Positions 29,881 through 44,300 are shown, numbered from the stretch's first letter. The stretch: DNA of 64,000 bases from Agrocybe praecox (GCA_964017145.1 OZ024847.1:806001-870000); one strand, 5' to 3'. Made by a program: numbers and translations. Notes: a model not told the origin generated them from the sequence alone.

Positions 29881-32330
29881 GCTCGGCCCCGGCCACGCGA
29901 CGCGTAACGGAGAAATCCGAATCAAGTCGCGTGACCGTTCGTTGTTCATTCCGGAATTATTCCGTGTTCGCTCTTCTGGACACACCTCCTTTCGATGATG
30001 TCAGATCGTTCTCTTACAGCCGCCGATGTAGCTGATGTCTTTACTTACACACCAATCCTCGTCATCTCAGAGAGGTTTTCCCCATCCATTAGGCACTTCG
30101 AAATGCTGCCATCCCGTAATCGAGAAGCTCGACGATAGATGGATCGTACAACTGTCTCCTCAAGCAGTACGTGCATTCTTTCTTTCTGATACGGCATTCC
30201 GCTCACATCTGTCCCTTTCCAGAGTCCCCTCCTCTCCCTTATTTTGACCAACAGATACCGATGAATTGACGCGTCGGGTGTGCCCCTCCCTTGAAGATTG
30301 TATGAAGTATCCCTTTTCAATGCACATATGCTCTGATTAATTATCCCTACTATAGCTTACCTTACCTGTTTCATTACGTCGTTCACGTTGTATGTGGTAT
30401 GATTGTCATTTAGGATTGGGATAAAGAGAGCATCAAGCACTCTATCTCGGTGAGCCTACCCATCCATTCCACCGAAGTGACCATATCGCTAAGCTTTGTC
30501 TATTCGTCATCATAGTTCGGGGATAGTCATTGACTTTTGAACGCAGTCGATACTTCTGTATGAGGAAGTAGCTAATGGGGACTCGACCATGTAATGCGTT
30601 GCAGGCCGCGTTGGTGAGTGTTCATCCTTACTGCTGCACTCTGCGTTATTGGCTAACCTTGTCGTCAGCTTCAATAAGAAAGCTGTACGCAGTACCTGCC
30701 CACATTTTCGCCGTTGCATACACGCACTCGACACTCGACACGTTGTCGTATCTTTCGGACATGTACAGAGTCACGCCACTACCACAACCTCATCGACCGA
30801 ATATAGGCCAACGTTTGAACAGCATCAAATGAGCTCGGCATTGTCGACCTATAGACCAGGTAGCGATGGTTTTACGCATACCTAACAAAGTGTGCTTGGG
30901 CGAGTGGGCCTCGCGGGTATCAGGAACGAGCGCCAACGTTCTTTCGGTAGTGGAAGACGATCGGGGGTTTTGGACCGAGAAATATGTGAGCATCATATGC
31001 GATTGAGGTATGTTAAATCCCGGGTTAAGAGGGCACAGTACCAGCGGCTAATGAATTGATTATAGAAGTTGGGAAGGAAGACTCGACGTTTACTCGTGCA
31101 CCACCTATGCCGGAACATATCGTGTGTTAGTGCGTGAACTAGCACGATTCGCAAGAGGCTGGATGGTCAGCAAGGTCTTGAGGAGTGGAGCGTGGACTGC
31201 CGGGAAGAAATGCGAAAACTGGAAGCGAGTTATAAGAAGTGGACGATCGAGGACGCAAGATTCAAGTATGACTGAATCATTTGCGGTATGTTCGCGCCAA
31301 AAGATGTTTGCCCCAGGCGATGTCACTCGCAGCGTCAGGTGCCTCGATGCCAGCTGTTCGACGTTGTTTTCTTCTCCATGTCCACGGCGGCTTGGGATAT
31401 ATAGCATCATTGGAAGACTGTCGTTTTACAATGTATGTGTACTTTACTTGAAGCCATCGAACACATATACTAATCGTTTTCTTGCAACTCTTGGCGTCTG
31501 TTCCCATTGCTCCTTCTACATACAGAACGTTTATATTTTAAGCAGGGCCTAACTATCGAGAGTAGGATGAAAGAAGGTCGCAGAGGGTGCAGCGGATGGA
31601 TGGAAAACGATATGTGGAGATGGGGAAAAGAACAACAAGAAATTGGATTCGGTGTCGGGTCTATTCTGGCGTGGTAATCTCGAAGCATCTGAGGCCAGGC
31701 AAGCTGGCGGCGGCGGATTTTCTTACAGGAGTCAGAACGGAAGTCAGAGCTTGAAGTCCACCCGATTGAGAGTCGACTGCGTGCAAGGTTGACATCCAGA
31801 ATCGTGAAATTTGGATCTCCTTGGGTGTTGCATCTGGTGCAATTGTGCACGACGTCGACTGTGGTCTTTTAGTGAGTGGTACACTCGTAACACGGGTTCC
31901 TTGGGTTGCGCTGAGCTCATGCCAACCTCCACAGAGCACTTTGATATACTGAATACCTTTGTTGTAAGGCAGCTAAGGCAGCAGTCATGATAGCTCGTAG
32001 GCTTCAAAATTGGTAAGTTCGTTTTTTCTTTCATTCTGTCCATATCGTTACTATTTCACACGACGTTACCTCCTTCGCATCTTCGCATCCATAAGCTTAC
32101 TTTGTCATCAGATTGTACTCTAGTATATGCGTTCCGACAAGTCGGCCACGAAACAACGCTCAAAAGATGTTGGAGTTGGATAGAACTAGTGGGGATTCAA
32201 GGCACCGTGATAAACTACAACGTGTAATATATAACACTCTTCTAAATTGGAATGACTTGGGTTATCGATCGGCTGATAAGATCGGTCGCAATATCGACCG
32301 GGGTGGACTAGACGTTACTCGATGCATGTG
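29880..32330 (+). repeat. Local repeat module between units 1 and 2 (decayed gene-like)
   Basis: Begins with the MCB/Myb-like motif (ACGCGT at 29,900-29,905). Exon-like borders are seen at 30,222 (TTTCCAG), 30,353 (CTATAG), 30,449 (GTGAGCC) and 30,613 (GTGAGTG). It carries the shared block GGGCGAGTGGGCCTCGCG near 30,900. 31,435 is the empty-site counterpart of the DIRS insertion. No complete frame. Confidence 0.5.
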
Positions 32331-33460
32331 GTAGGCCGAAAAACAAAACAGAATGCCATCCGGACGGCTTGAATATAATGCCATATTAGGCCAAATATAC
32401 CTCCACCAATATTTGATGGCATTGTCGGAGCTACAACCACATATCAATTTTTCCACGATTTACTGATGTGGTAGGCCGAAAAAACGAAACAGAATCCGGG
32501 GTCTAGATTCTATCTAATCTCTATGTAGAGGATGGGTCATTTTATTGGATCAATTGTACTCCTACTAATTGTACTCCTAGTTATGAAACCCATATTTTAC
32601 ATGGAGAGTAATATGACTTTGTTCAAGGAGGAAGAAGAGGACATGTGATTAGACTGCATGAGGATGGTTTTTGAGATGGTTAGTAGTCAGACGCATCAAA
32701 GACATATGTACCTAAATCTATGGAATCTCCCGATGTTCACGTTAACGTTCAAACGTTCAAGGACGACCTGGGAACTTATTTTTGATACCTCCATGATCTC
32801 CAATGTCGAAGGTGCATATATGCAGGATCTATTCTTCATAGCGTGCAGAGCTTGAATCAGAGATCCATCACGGTTGGTATTGATTATCGGCGGTGTTTAC
32901 CAGCAGTAATGTTAATGAATCTTGTGTATTCTATAGCAAACTCCGGATCTTCACCTCCTCACCCAGCGTTCTTCCTTCCAACATACGCTCTACGCGTTGC
33001 CTAATACACCTTCGCAGGATACCTTGCCGCATCGGATCCTAGTACAGCCAGCCATACTTTCTTCGTTTCTGGGAAAAGGTGAAACCAACAATGAGCAGTA
33101 CGATGATGAAAGGTAACGAGAAGAAGAAAGAAAGAAAGCAAGTTCCACGATAACAGGTGACTCAAAATCTGAGCATAGTTGTACTCAACTTGGACCCACG
33201 GAGGACAGTGCGATATGTACGCACCAAAATAAACAGCCCAGCAGACATTGTAAGTCGATAGTATGACAAAAAGAGAGACTCAAGGAGGTATGCTATACAC
33301 ATAGAAGCCAGAATTTTCGAAGAACGAGAGGCAATACGGTGGAAAAGAGAGAGCGAGGTAAAAGAAAAAAAACAACAGTCGCGGATACCCTAGGAAATGT
33401 GATTTTGTCACAGAGAAAAGGATTTCCTAGTTGAAAACAGCTGGGGCATATAAGGCTGGT
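32331..33460. other. Unit 1/2 spacer with a decayed membrane-protein-like fragment
   Basis: A 28-bp direct repeat beginning ATGTGGTAGGCCGAAAAA at about 32,325 and 32,465 brackets 110 bp absent from unit 2. On the minus strand at about 33,390-33,020, hydrophobic peptides such as VILSTYNVCWAVYFGAY correspond to VILSTLNISWAVCFGAY at 46,186-45,839, but frameshifts break this copy. No intact gene. Confidence 0.35.
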
Positions 33461-33469
33461 GAACGGAAG

Positions 33470-35040
33470 TGATTGGCCTTGGCGACGCGACGCGTGACGG
33501 AAGAAGCCGAATAAAGTCGCGTGACCGTTCGGCGTTGAAACGATCTATTCCGGAGTTATTCCGTCCTTCCGTGTTTGCTCTCACTTTTCGGTCTCAACCC
33601 AGGGTGCTCCTTCCAAAGAAATTGTCTGGCTTGGATGATTCCACGATTTCCGCTTTCTTGAGGATTAATACCTGAAGGCATGATGGCTTGCAGAGAATCA
33701 GCCGAGCTGTCGCTTGCAATATCGCAGGTCCTGTAAAACTACACCTGCTGGTGAGTCCATGTTTGCATTTAATTCTTTTTTTATGCATCGTTGATGTCTG
33801 CTGGTTATCAGCTCTAACTTCTCCAAAGAACCCCAGACTTGATCTCGAATTTCGAGTATTAGATCAAGTCAATCCTTCTCGTCTCCGCTGCGAGAAACAA
33901 TTAACGCCGACTTTACACATCATCCTCATAATCGCAGAGATCTTCCCATGTTGACCACTCCATTGGACACCTCGAACTGCTCTCATCCTCAATCTATGAA
34001 TTTCGATAAAGTTCGAAACGTACAACTGTGCCTTCTCGACTTGTACGTAATTTCTTCTTGCTTGATATGATATTCCATTCACATGTATTTCGTTCCAGAC
34101 TCCCCTTCTCCTTCTCATTTGACGAATAGGTGTGGTACCCTTTACTCAAGGCCATCGAATGGCTGGGCTCGATTTCGTGGCTCGATATCGCTGTATTGGG
34201 TACGATGGAGATTCAGAAGCGGGAAAAGAGAGCATCCAAGGCTATATTTTGGTGAGTCTATCCATCTACCCCACTGAGTTGAACATGTCGCTCAGCTCTC
34301 CATCTCAGGACGCGGAAAGTCAATACTTGGGTTTAAGGGCTCTAAAGGATATAGGTGGTGGGAACTCGAGCATGTAGTACGTTGTGTGTCGCGTTAGTAA
34401 GTTTGAATTTTTATTCCTGTCCCTGGATCATAGCTTAACGTATACAACTTCAGTAAGAAGGTCGCACGTACCTGCTCAAATTGTTGCCGTCACACATACA
34501 AATATCGCAGTGCTGCTTGGACATGTAGAAGCACTCCACTACTCAATCGACTGGGAGGTGACCAGCGTTTAAACAGTTCCACCTTGACACACCTCGTTTG
34601 AAGCACAAACACCAAACGAGCTCGGCGTTTATCCACCTTCACATCAAGCCGTGGCGTGTTTATGCATATCCAACCAAGTGTGCTTGGGCGAGTGGATCTC
34701 GCGAGCATAGGGAACGAGCGTCGATGTTCTTTCGGCAGTGGACGATCATCGGCTGTCTTGGATAGAAAACAATGCGAATGTATGCGTTTTTAATGTACTT
34801 CAAGATATTGGACCTTCGGTCAGGCGTGCACGGCGTCAGCGGCGGTGGGTTGCTTATAAGAGTGGAGAGGGAAGATCCCACATTTACTCGTGAGCATAGG
34901 ATGCCTGGATGAAATGCGAGGGTGCTCGAAGCGGGTTGCGCAAAAAAAAGTGTTCGATCGAGGATGGGTGACGGAATTGGTTCTCTACCTTTGAAGTGCG
35001 AAATAATGTGTTTCGTTGTTGGGGTCTACTTGTCTCCACG
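33470..35040 (+). pseudogene. Decayed multi-exon plus-strand gene, unit 2
   Basis: Paralogue of 20,640-22,170. MCB/Myb-like motif at 33,490-33,530; CCTGCTG|GTGAGT at about 33,750; exon-like block 33,950-34,043 ending CLLDL; later blocks around 34,100-34,250. An in-frame TAG and other breaks prevent a complete reading frame. Confidence 0.4.
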
Positions 35041-35746
35041 GGTACGTATGTTACATTTTCCATAATGTACTATCCTTTTCAACCTCTTCTTCCTTTTAGA
35101 TTTTCTCACCTGCGTAAATGATTCTGGTCGACAGTTCTACCTTCATAATCCCGATGATGGTACGCCATATCCGTTTGAGTTGTATATGCGCTGAACATTT
35201 TATTCAAGGTTACTTAACTCCCCAATCTTCGTGTATCCTGCCTTTGGCGCAGTATGGACCCGAATAAAAATATTAAATACCAGGAAGTATATCGAGCATT
35301 CCTGGTGAGCTTTGACTCGTGTCATAATATCAAGTACACCACGCTGAATTCTTGTCCATCGTCATAGAGCACCTTGAATGTTGATGCACGCCTGGAATAT
35401 TCACGGTACACCTGCGTTTTTGACCATATTCTACATCTTGGTCAACTTGGTCCTGTCGCGTTGATTTATTGCCTCGACATCGTCGAAGCCAACACCCCTT
35501 CACATGTTTCTTGATCCTTGTCAAGTGTTTCCTTCCGTCTTCGATTACTTCATGTTTCGAGGATTTTTATTTATTTATTTTTGACGTCGTTAGCACGAAT
35601 TAGAGACAAAGAGGCGCAGTGCTAATATACTTAATAATTGAATATTAGATATATTACCAAACTATGACTGCTGGTATACAAGGAACAAGTGCCTCCGAAC
35701 GAATAGAGAGCGAAATAAAACTAGTCTGCGTGTGTCACAGGCTCAT
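35041..35746 (+). pseudogene. 3' exon remnants of the unit 2 plus-strand gene
   Basis: Counterpart of 22,171-22,830. It contains the frame QLGPVALIYCLD (about 35,445-35,480) between stops and ends 3' to 3' with the HeLo-like/TPR gene. Confidence 0.3.
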
Positions 35747-38700
35747 CTAACATGATTCTATGTTTGCAGACGGGGAGATTACTGCGCTTTCGGGGATATC
35801 GTCTTCATCTTGGTGTTTACACTTGAGATTAATCTTTTTGAGAAGGTTTTTCCACGCAGCAAAGTTTCGTTCTCTTTTCAACCCCACCTCCACAAATTCA
35901 TCAACATGCGGAAATATGAATCGAAGTCGTGTTCGCAACTCGATGAGCTCGGTTCTTGCAGCGATGCCTTCTTTGTGTCGGCCTGATGCGCACTCGAGGT
36001 GTCCCAATGCCCATAGTGTTATAGCCAGGTTGATGAACCAAAGATTTCTTGTCTGTGAATATTGTCGGTAGAATGATCGGACCTCTAGAAGCAGTTCTCG
36101 GGCCCAAACAAGATCGGTGTTTGAGAAGAGACGTAGGGACAGAGTATATTGCACCTGTGCATAGCATTCCTTGTCGATTGTTGAGGAATTGTCCTGCCCT
36201 TCCTCAAATTCTTGTATGGACTCATTTGCAACGGTAAGGGCTTCTTCTTCCTCCCCAGCGTCGGCAAGAAGATCAGACAAGATCCGTGAAAATGGAATTC
36301 TGTAATGAGTTCGATCAATGTCGATCGACCGTCGCATGTTAGACACCGCGCGATTGATGTCGCCACTGGATCGGTAGACAAGCGATGCATTTTCCAAGTA
36401 AAAGGTATAGGCCAGTTTCTCCTCCAAATTATGTTTGGCGGCAAATGTAAGACCATCTTCAATGTTGGTGAGCGCCAGTGGAACTTGTCCCATAAAGTAA
36501 AATACCATGAGGATTCGAGCCTTCGCCCAGAGAATATTGGATGCAACTTCGGAATATGCGTCTGCGAAGGGTTGCCCAACATTGATTGCCTTGTCATAGG
36601 CACATAATGCCTTGTCAAGATGACCTTGACCAAAAAGAAGTCTGCCAGAAATTAGAAGTGCATCAATGTGCAACTTGACTGATTTTGGATCTTGTAGTGG
36701 ATGGGTGTCAAACCAGCTGAGAGCCTCTTCAATGGCGGCGCTGGCTTCGGCAAGTTGGTCAAAGTCTTCCAACAGGCTTGCGTGCTTCCTGATGAGACGA
36801 ATAAGAAATATATGTTGGTCCGGAAACTGCTTGAGCAGTGCCCGAGAATACTGAATGACCTGCCGGCTTCTTTCCAGGGACTGGATTTCCATCTTTTCCC
36901 GAGTAGCAACATCCATATTTAGTCGAAGTGTTTCCATGTAAGGCCCTAGGAGGGTGGGGTCTTTTTGAACTAAGCTGCCAAACAGCTCCATTGCTTCGTG
37001 TACTTCACTAAGGGCTTGTTTGTGCCTAGCTGCTGATTGAAGTTGACGTGCCAGATTGTCAACGCTGCCGGCAAGAAATTTGACGTTTTTAGAATCGTGA
37101 AATGCTAGAATGCGATAATGGCTGACTGCTGACTCCGCAATCTGTACTGCCTTGAGAGTGTTGCCTGACCTTTCAAAGGCCCAAGAAGTGTAGGCGTAGG
37201 CGTCGTAGAGATTCCAATCCAAAAGCGATACTCGACAGGTTGTAACCAATTGTTCCCCGACCAACGCTGCCTCCACATAACGTCTGCAACGGTAAAGATT
37301 TTGCGTTAGTTGCAGAAGTGATTCGGCACGAAGCTGATTATCCTCAATATGCTTTTGAACTACTCGTTCAAGTTTCTGGCACACCACATGCGCCTCCTCA
37401 ACACGGTTTAAATCTGATAAAATCTTGCCTTGCCTTCCCAGGGAAAAAGGAAGGTTGCGGGGGACATTTCCGGTGTGTTGAAAGACTTTATCGTATTGAG
37501 ACACTGCTTTTTGTGCATAAGAAAGAGCCTGCCCGACCAAGATTATGTCCCGATTGTCATCGGATGCGAGAGAGTAACAGAGATTTGCTATTGAAACACT
37601 TAAATTGGTGTGATCTCCCCTCTGCTCCAGTGCACTGTATAGTTCGAGCGCCCTGATTCCTGCGCTTACTGATTCATCTTTCCTTTTGGTTGGAGATAGA
37701 CTGTAATACAGCTCTTCCAATGCATGAGCAAAGTCGTAAACGCGCGTGGCCTCCACCGTCATAACAGTTGGTTCGCACAATTTGATTACGGTGTTTACTT
37801 CCATTTGTAACGCGGATGTGAAGTCCCCGAAGAGACGCTCGTAGGTTTGTACCGCTTCTTCTGCGTCGTGGATAGCGTTTTCCAAATCTCCATTCTCACG
37901 CGCAACATACGAGGAGTGACGAACCAAATCAGCAAGCTGGATTTGGGCTTCAAAAGTTGGACTGGCAGCCACGAGCCGACGCCCAAGGGTCACAGCCTCT
38001 GTGATTACTTTGTAGGCTTGTACAAGCTCCCCAGTGTCCACAAGCCTCTGCGACATGAGGTAAAGTGCATGTGCAAGGTGGGGTCCATAAACATCTTCGT
38101 TTGTCTTGCCGAGTATCCTATAAAGGCCCACAGCAAACTGCGACATTGCTAAAGATTCATGACGCATCTCGAGGTTGGAAAGCCAAACAGATAATATTGA
38201 CATCGCCCATGCGCCATTCTGGATTGATAGTCCGTTATGTCTGCCTTTTAAGTTTTCGCGTATTTTGGCAATCTGAGCGAACGCATCAAATTGGGAATCT
38301 TCTATTTCTTCTTTTGTAGAAGGCTCTAGCTGAACAAATGTATTGAAAGGTTGCAAATGTAAATGGTCTGGCTCTTCCTTGGGATAGAATCCGCCAGAAG
38401 TGATCATTTTGAATAGAATCTCAATTCCGCCCACTTGGAAGGTTATAGCCTCCTTATATACAAGGTGTTCGGCTAATTTGACATGTGGAGGGAGTTGGGA
38501 TAATATGACGGGAGTGGAATCCAGGAATGCTAAGAGGCTGCCATCCGTAACTTGGGGATGCAATGGTTGCATATGAGGACGAGCAAGCCCATGTGTTACA
38601 GCAGCTCGGATTTCGATTGCGGTGGCCTCAATTCGGACAGCGGTGGCTTGAGTTTGGGCTGTGGTGGCATCGACTTGAGCTGTGGTGGCTTCGACATGGG

Positions 38701-39337
38701 CCGTAGTGGCCTGGACCTGTGCTGTGGTAGCTTCAACACGTAGTAACGCAAACATCTTCAAAGTTCGTATTAACTATATATCCCAATGCATATTGATTAT
38801 TCTCGTACCATGAAATCACTGCGACATTTATTCGCCCCATCTCGCAGGTTCCGAATGGATTCCTCCAAGGTATTTCGCTTCCACCAAGGTCCAAGTTTCC
38901 GCTTTATCCAGGTATGTGGTTTTCCGTCCGAGGCAGTGTGAACTTGTAGTATAGGTATACACTGCTCGTATACCATCTCTATTTCCCTACAGAAAATATG
39001 AAGAAGAATGTCTGATAGGTGATCATAAATACACACTTCAGAAGTCTCAATACGGCGTTTCTCATAGCTGGCGCATTATCCAATATTTCTTTATGACCGT
39101 CATAGAATTGCTTGAGATCTTGTACGATCCCAAGCGTCTCCGAAGCCAGAGATTCTGCTTTCCGCATGTTACGAGCGGGCTGTAAATCGATTGGTCAGAT
39201 GGTGAGCCTTTTGACTTGCAATTGAAATGTCGTACCTTCTTGAATGAGTCATTGACCTTTTGAGCCAGCTCGATAATGTCCTTAAGCGCTGTCGCAAGGC
39301 TGATAGCAGCGAGGGTGATGGATAGTGGATCAGCCAT
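35747..39337 (-). CDS. HeLo-like/heptad/TPR protein, copy 2 (1143 aa)
   Basis: Exons 39337-39236, 39179-39037, 38986-38809 and 38755-35747 splice in phase exactly as in copy 1. Same domain order: MADPLSIT helical domain (1-140), seven heptads (about 148-196; this copy reads VEATTAQ and VDATTAQ where copy 1 has VQATTAQ and VEATTAQ), conserved linker with PHMQPLHPQ, then TPR-like repeats to the end. It lacks the 15-residue insertion of copy 1. No stop or frameshift. Substitutions against copy 1 are spread over the whole protein, so the duplication is not recent here, in contrast to the indistinguishable tract just upstream of it. Confidence 0.85.
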
Positions 39338-40723
39338 CGTGTGTGGGCAGCGGACTAGGAAGGGGTATTAGAATGTCAGACGAAGATTTATATGAACAGT
39401 GGGCTGCAGTGCTTGCCTAGTAGATGCGGCAGAGCCCAGCACCGCCATTATCAAAGCATGCACAGGTTGTATAAATAGCAAGGTGGCAAACAAACCCTGA
39501 TTCATAATACTCTGAGATGAACAGAACATATTTCCAACAATTCTGTAGCGTGATGTATCCGCAAGGGAAAAATAAAATTCTGTGGAATAGCAAGGATGAA
39601 GACGTACAAATTAGTCAGGATCTCGCATGAATTGATTCGGATTCGTGCTCATAATGTTCCATAGGAGCAACGGATATAAAGAAAGTATCTTGGGATCCAG
39701 CGGGCCTTGCAGTTACCGAGAAATGTACCACCGATTTTCGAAGCCAGGAAGAGGAAGACAAATTTGTCTAGAAAAACATGATTATTAATTGTTCATTATC
39801 AATATCTGCACGATCGTCGAACAAGGATATTCGATAAAGTTGGAGCACAGCTGCGACATCCTCATGAGGCTCTTATTTTCTTTGTTATTTCTTCTAGTCG
39901 ATTGCAAATGTGTGGTCTGGCCACCTCTCGCGCAACGACTCCTCGAGACATCGAAATACATCGAAATTGTGGCGCCGACAACGATAGAGGTGCACTGAGA
40001 CGTACTTTTAGCCGTACTATGAGCTAATAGCACCACCTTCGTCGGGGAGACAGATCGAAGAAGGTTTTTCAGGTCGACTGTATCGACTAAGCGACCAACG
40101 CGATATTGGAATCCAACCGCAGACTTTGTATACAGAACCAAAATGTCATTCGAGTTCGAATGTATTTCAGGCTTCGGGCCGGGAGACGACACTGGTATTT
40201 AGTGTATTAGAGTTGGCATTGATAACAACGAACTTGGTGACGAAGCTTGCGCGACTGATGCATGGCCTTTTCCTTTGTGTCTACAAGTGCCCAAACACGA
40301 CGATTAGATATAGGTAGAAGACGGGTTACATGCTATTGAGCGAGAGAATGAGAGGTTAGTGACGACCTCTGGTTTGTTTGTAGGGATGCATACATTGACT
40401 CACAAATTGATACAGAACCGCAGAATAATAGAGCTGAAAGCAGACATCTGTCAGGAAAGTAGAGTATTCTGTCATGGTGATAGAACATACGAGCGTAGAA
40501 CAGAGAAGATCGATCTACCGGGCATGAAGTGGGAGGTCAACGTAGTTACAACCATCAAAGTTGAGAGTGCCGTTGCGCCGATCGAGTTTGAAAATCGTAA
40601 TGCACGACTGAGAAGAACAAGTATTGATAAGTTATATCACAAGACGCCACGCAGAGAGCGTACCCGAGCTTCCATAAAGATATCCTATTCCCAGCTAAGT
40701 TCAGAAAAAGCCAACAACATCGT
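39338..40723 (-). other. Upstream region of copy 2
   Basis: Promoter-side sequence conserved with 26,464-27,812. It includes a 135-codon frame (40,192-39,785) that matches the C-terminal part of the 232-aa frame of unit 1, but is shorter and broken upstream. No firm gene. Confidence 0.3.
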
Positions 40724-41373
40724 CAACCAGGATGGCATGGCCTAAAAAAGTGACGTTAGCCAGGGATACAGATGAGTGGAAGTCAAACTCACGAAACAGT
40801 ACATTGCACTTGGAAGTTATGGGCTTCCTCAACGGCAGTACCTCGCCAGTGTCGAAGTATATCGACATTCCAAAATGCCAGAGTATGCTGAAATAACGAG
40901 GTATTTGAGCATACACGTGCCCAGAGTGGACGGTACATATGCTACTTTCATAATATCGCACAATGGGCACGTCTTCGAGATCAGCGGGTCGCCTTGTTGG
41001 AGGTTATCGAGAGGATTAATGTCGGACAGCAACGATAGAGTTGGGTAATGAGAAGGATGTCGATGGTATGCAAGCGTACAACGACTATTAGTGATATGTG
41101 AGTCCGGTGTAGCACAAGGTAGAAGCTACTCTGTACTTACCAATGGACGTCGGATGCTTGTACTCGGGAATTTCGAGAATGATCGGTGCCTTTCTCGGGG
41201 AGCTATAATGTAGGAAGACGTCACATCAACACGAAGAAATACAAGAAACTGTTCCTTTACGCACTCAGGAGCAGCAAGGACATGTATTTCTCCTTAATCA
41301 TGAACGTTTGAACAGTCGTGTATTCCTCGTCGGATTTGATGAATTTTTTCCTGAATTCAACCTTGGTGCGCAT
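40724..41373 (-). pseudogene. Small multi-exon gene X, copy 2, probably decayed
   Basis: Same blocks as the unit 1 copy at +12,911. From 40,860 upwards no difference from it was seen; the last exon-like block, ending PCHPG-stop, lies outside the homogenised tract and is still conserved. The same one-base frame problem applies. Inverted MCB/Myb-like motif upstream at 41,507-41,544. Confidence 0.3.
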
Positions 41374-44300
41374 TTGATTTTATTGAGGGTGAATGTGTTT
41401 ATGGAGAACAACAGATATCTCTGATTAAAAAACCAAGGCTAACGATAGCGAGCAGATGAGAAAGTGAAAGCAGAGAACGGACGTCGGAATCGCTCGCTCC
41501 ATCACTGAACGGTCACGTGCCTTCTGCATTGCGCGTCGCGTCGCAATTTAGCGCCAAGCTACGAAGCCAATCACAATGCTTCTTCCTTTTTTTCCACCGT
41601 CATTGCTGGCCACCACCTAAATATTGCTTCTCGAGCGTGAGGTAATTTTGAGCTCATCTGTTCGCCCAACCGCTCTCGAACAAATGCCGTTCGTGTGTAT
41701 TCCAACCGTCAGCTAATTTTTGGGTTAACCCGAACCAGCAGCACTTACAACCACACATAGTTATTCTTTACTTCTCGGTGATAATAGAGAACATACTCTT
41801 TCGTTCATATCCTTCGTCTCGTCGATGTGTAAACTATACTACTCTGGCAATGCAGTGCTATACAATTTGTACAATAGCGCATGGGTTAGCACAAGGGACA
41901 TAAATCGTGGAAGGACCTTGAAGAAGGGTATGTGGATGATGCGGGTGCGATAATGAAGGGGATCTTAGATGAAGAGGTCCCGTCGTAAGACATCTCATTT
42001 GACACACCCGATCGTCGAACGAGCTTGTCGTTTATAAGGCTATATCTCAAATCACGGTGGCCATATATATACCTAGCAAACCGTGCTTGGGCGAGTGGGT
42101 CTCGCGCGACGTTCTTTCGACGGCGGAAGAAGACCAATAGTCTTGGATAGAAAGAGAAAAAAGCGAATACATGCGTTATGCTCCTTTGTTGAATCTTAAT
42201 AGAGTCAATTCCGAAGGGCGCACTGTTAACGGCGGTGGTTGTAGACGAGATTTTTACTCGCTCACTACCTATGCCACAACATCTTCTATTATAGTGCGTG
42301 ATCTAGCACGAATCCGAGTCGCAAGAGGCAGGATGCTCTGAGCGGAGAGCGAGTACCGGGTTCAAATTCGAGGGGGGTTCTCGATCGAGTATGCGGAATC
42401 AAAGTACGACGAATTCGTTTGCAGGACCAAGGCGACCAGGCAATAGGATATCTTCCTTTGGCTTTCGTCGATCTGTACTCCATACTTCCAGCTTTAGGTG
42501 CCTCATTAGCTCGTACATCGAGAACATCTAGGTAGCATGAGCTACTTATCCCCACGACTTCTTCCTCTCGATGGTATTGGTTTACGATTTAGATGAGACG
42601 AGGTGTGATACCCGTAGAAATCTGAATTTCATAAATAAAACTAAGAGAACCAGGGGAAACCCCGAGTGTTGTGAGGCGGAAAGAAATCATGTTATCAGGT
42701 ACATCAGCCCACAGATTAATTTGAACAGAGACAGACGGTGAGCTTAGAAATCAAGTGGGTGGTGAAAGGGAAGAAAATTGCCTCGGATAAGGCTCGGCCC
42801 CGGCCACGCGACGCGTAACGGAGAAATCCGAATCAAGTCGCGTGACCGTTCGTTGTTCATTCCGGAATTATTCCGTGTTCGCTCTTCTGGACACACCTCC
42901 TTTCGATGATGTCAGATCGTTCTCTTACAGCCGCCGATGTAGCTGATGTCTTTACTTACACACCAATCCTCGTCATCTCAGAGAGGTTTTCCCCATCCAT
43001 TAGGCACTTCGAAATGCTGCCATCCCGTAATCGAGAAGCTCGACGATAGATGGATCGTACAACTGTCTCCTCAAGCAGTACGTGCATTCTTTCTTTCTGA
43101 TACGGCATTCCGCTCACATCTGTCCCTTTCCAGAGTCCCCTCCTCTCCCTTATTTTGACCAACAGATACCGATGAATTGACGCGTCGGGTGTGCCCCTCC
43201 CTTGAAGATTGTATGAAGTATCCCTTTTCAATGCACATATGCTCTGATTAATTATCCCTACTATAGCTTACCTTACCTGTTTCATTACGTCGTTCACGTT
43301 GTATGTGGTATGATTGTCATTTAGGATTGGGATAAAGAGAGCATCAAGCACTCTATCTCGGTGAGCCTACCCATCCATTCCACCGAAGTGACCATATCGC
43401 TAAGCTTTGTCTATTCGTCATCATAGTTCGGGGATAGTCATTGACTTTTGAACGCAGTCGATACTTCTGTATGAGGAAGTAGCTAATGGGGACTCGACCA
43501 TGTAATGCGTTGCAGGCCGCGTTGGTGAGTGTTCATCCTTACTGCTGCACTCTGCGTTATTGGCTAACCTTGTCGTCAGCTTCAATAAGAAAGCTGTACG
43601 CAGTACCTGCCCACATTTTCGCCGTTGCATACACGCACTCGACACTCGACACGTTGTCGTATCTTTCGGACATGTACAGAGTCACGCCACTACCACAACC
43701 TCATCGACCGAATATAGGCCAACGTTTGAACAGCATCAAATGAGCTCGGCATTGTCGACCTATAGACCAGGTAGCGATGGTTTTACGCATACCTAACAAA
43801 GTGTGCTTGGGCGAGTGGGCCTCGCGGGTATCAGGAACGAGCGCCAACGTTCTTTCGGTAGTGGAAGACGATCGGGGGTTTTGGACCGAGAAATATGTGA
43901 GCATCATATGCGATTGAGGTATGTTAAATCCCGGGTTAAGAGGGCACAGTACCAGCGGCTAATGAATTGATTATAGAAGTTGGGAAGGAAGACTCGACGT
44001 TTACTCGTGCACCACCTATGCCGGAACATATCGTGTGTTAGTGCGTGAACTAGCACGATTCGCAAGAGGCTGGATGGTCAGCAAGGTCTTGAGGAGTGGA
44101 GCGTGGACTGCCGGGAAGAAATGCGAAAACTGGAAGCGAGTTATAAGAAGTGGACGATCGAGGACGCAAGATTCAAGTATGACTGAATCATTTGCGGTAT
44201 GTTCGCGCCAAAAGATGTTTGCCCCAGGCGATGTCACTCGCAGCGTCAGGTGCCTCGATGCCAGCTGTTCGACGTTGTTTTCTTCTCCATGTCCACGGCG

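Larger units (their letters stand above)
27949..32240. repeat. 4,292-bp tract with no difference found from 40,860-45,151
   Basis: Constant offset of 12,911 bp with no indel, and no base difference in the segments compared. The first differences flank it: G/A at 27,948 and T/C at 32,241. Outside the tract the two units still align but differ at many positions. Confidence 0.85.

Noticed and set aside
28975..32043. Several 60-142 codon frames repeated identically at +12,911
   Set aside because: Their conservation only reflects the 4.29-kb homogenised tract. The diverged modules do not keep these frames open.
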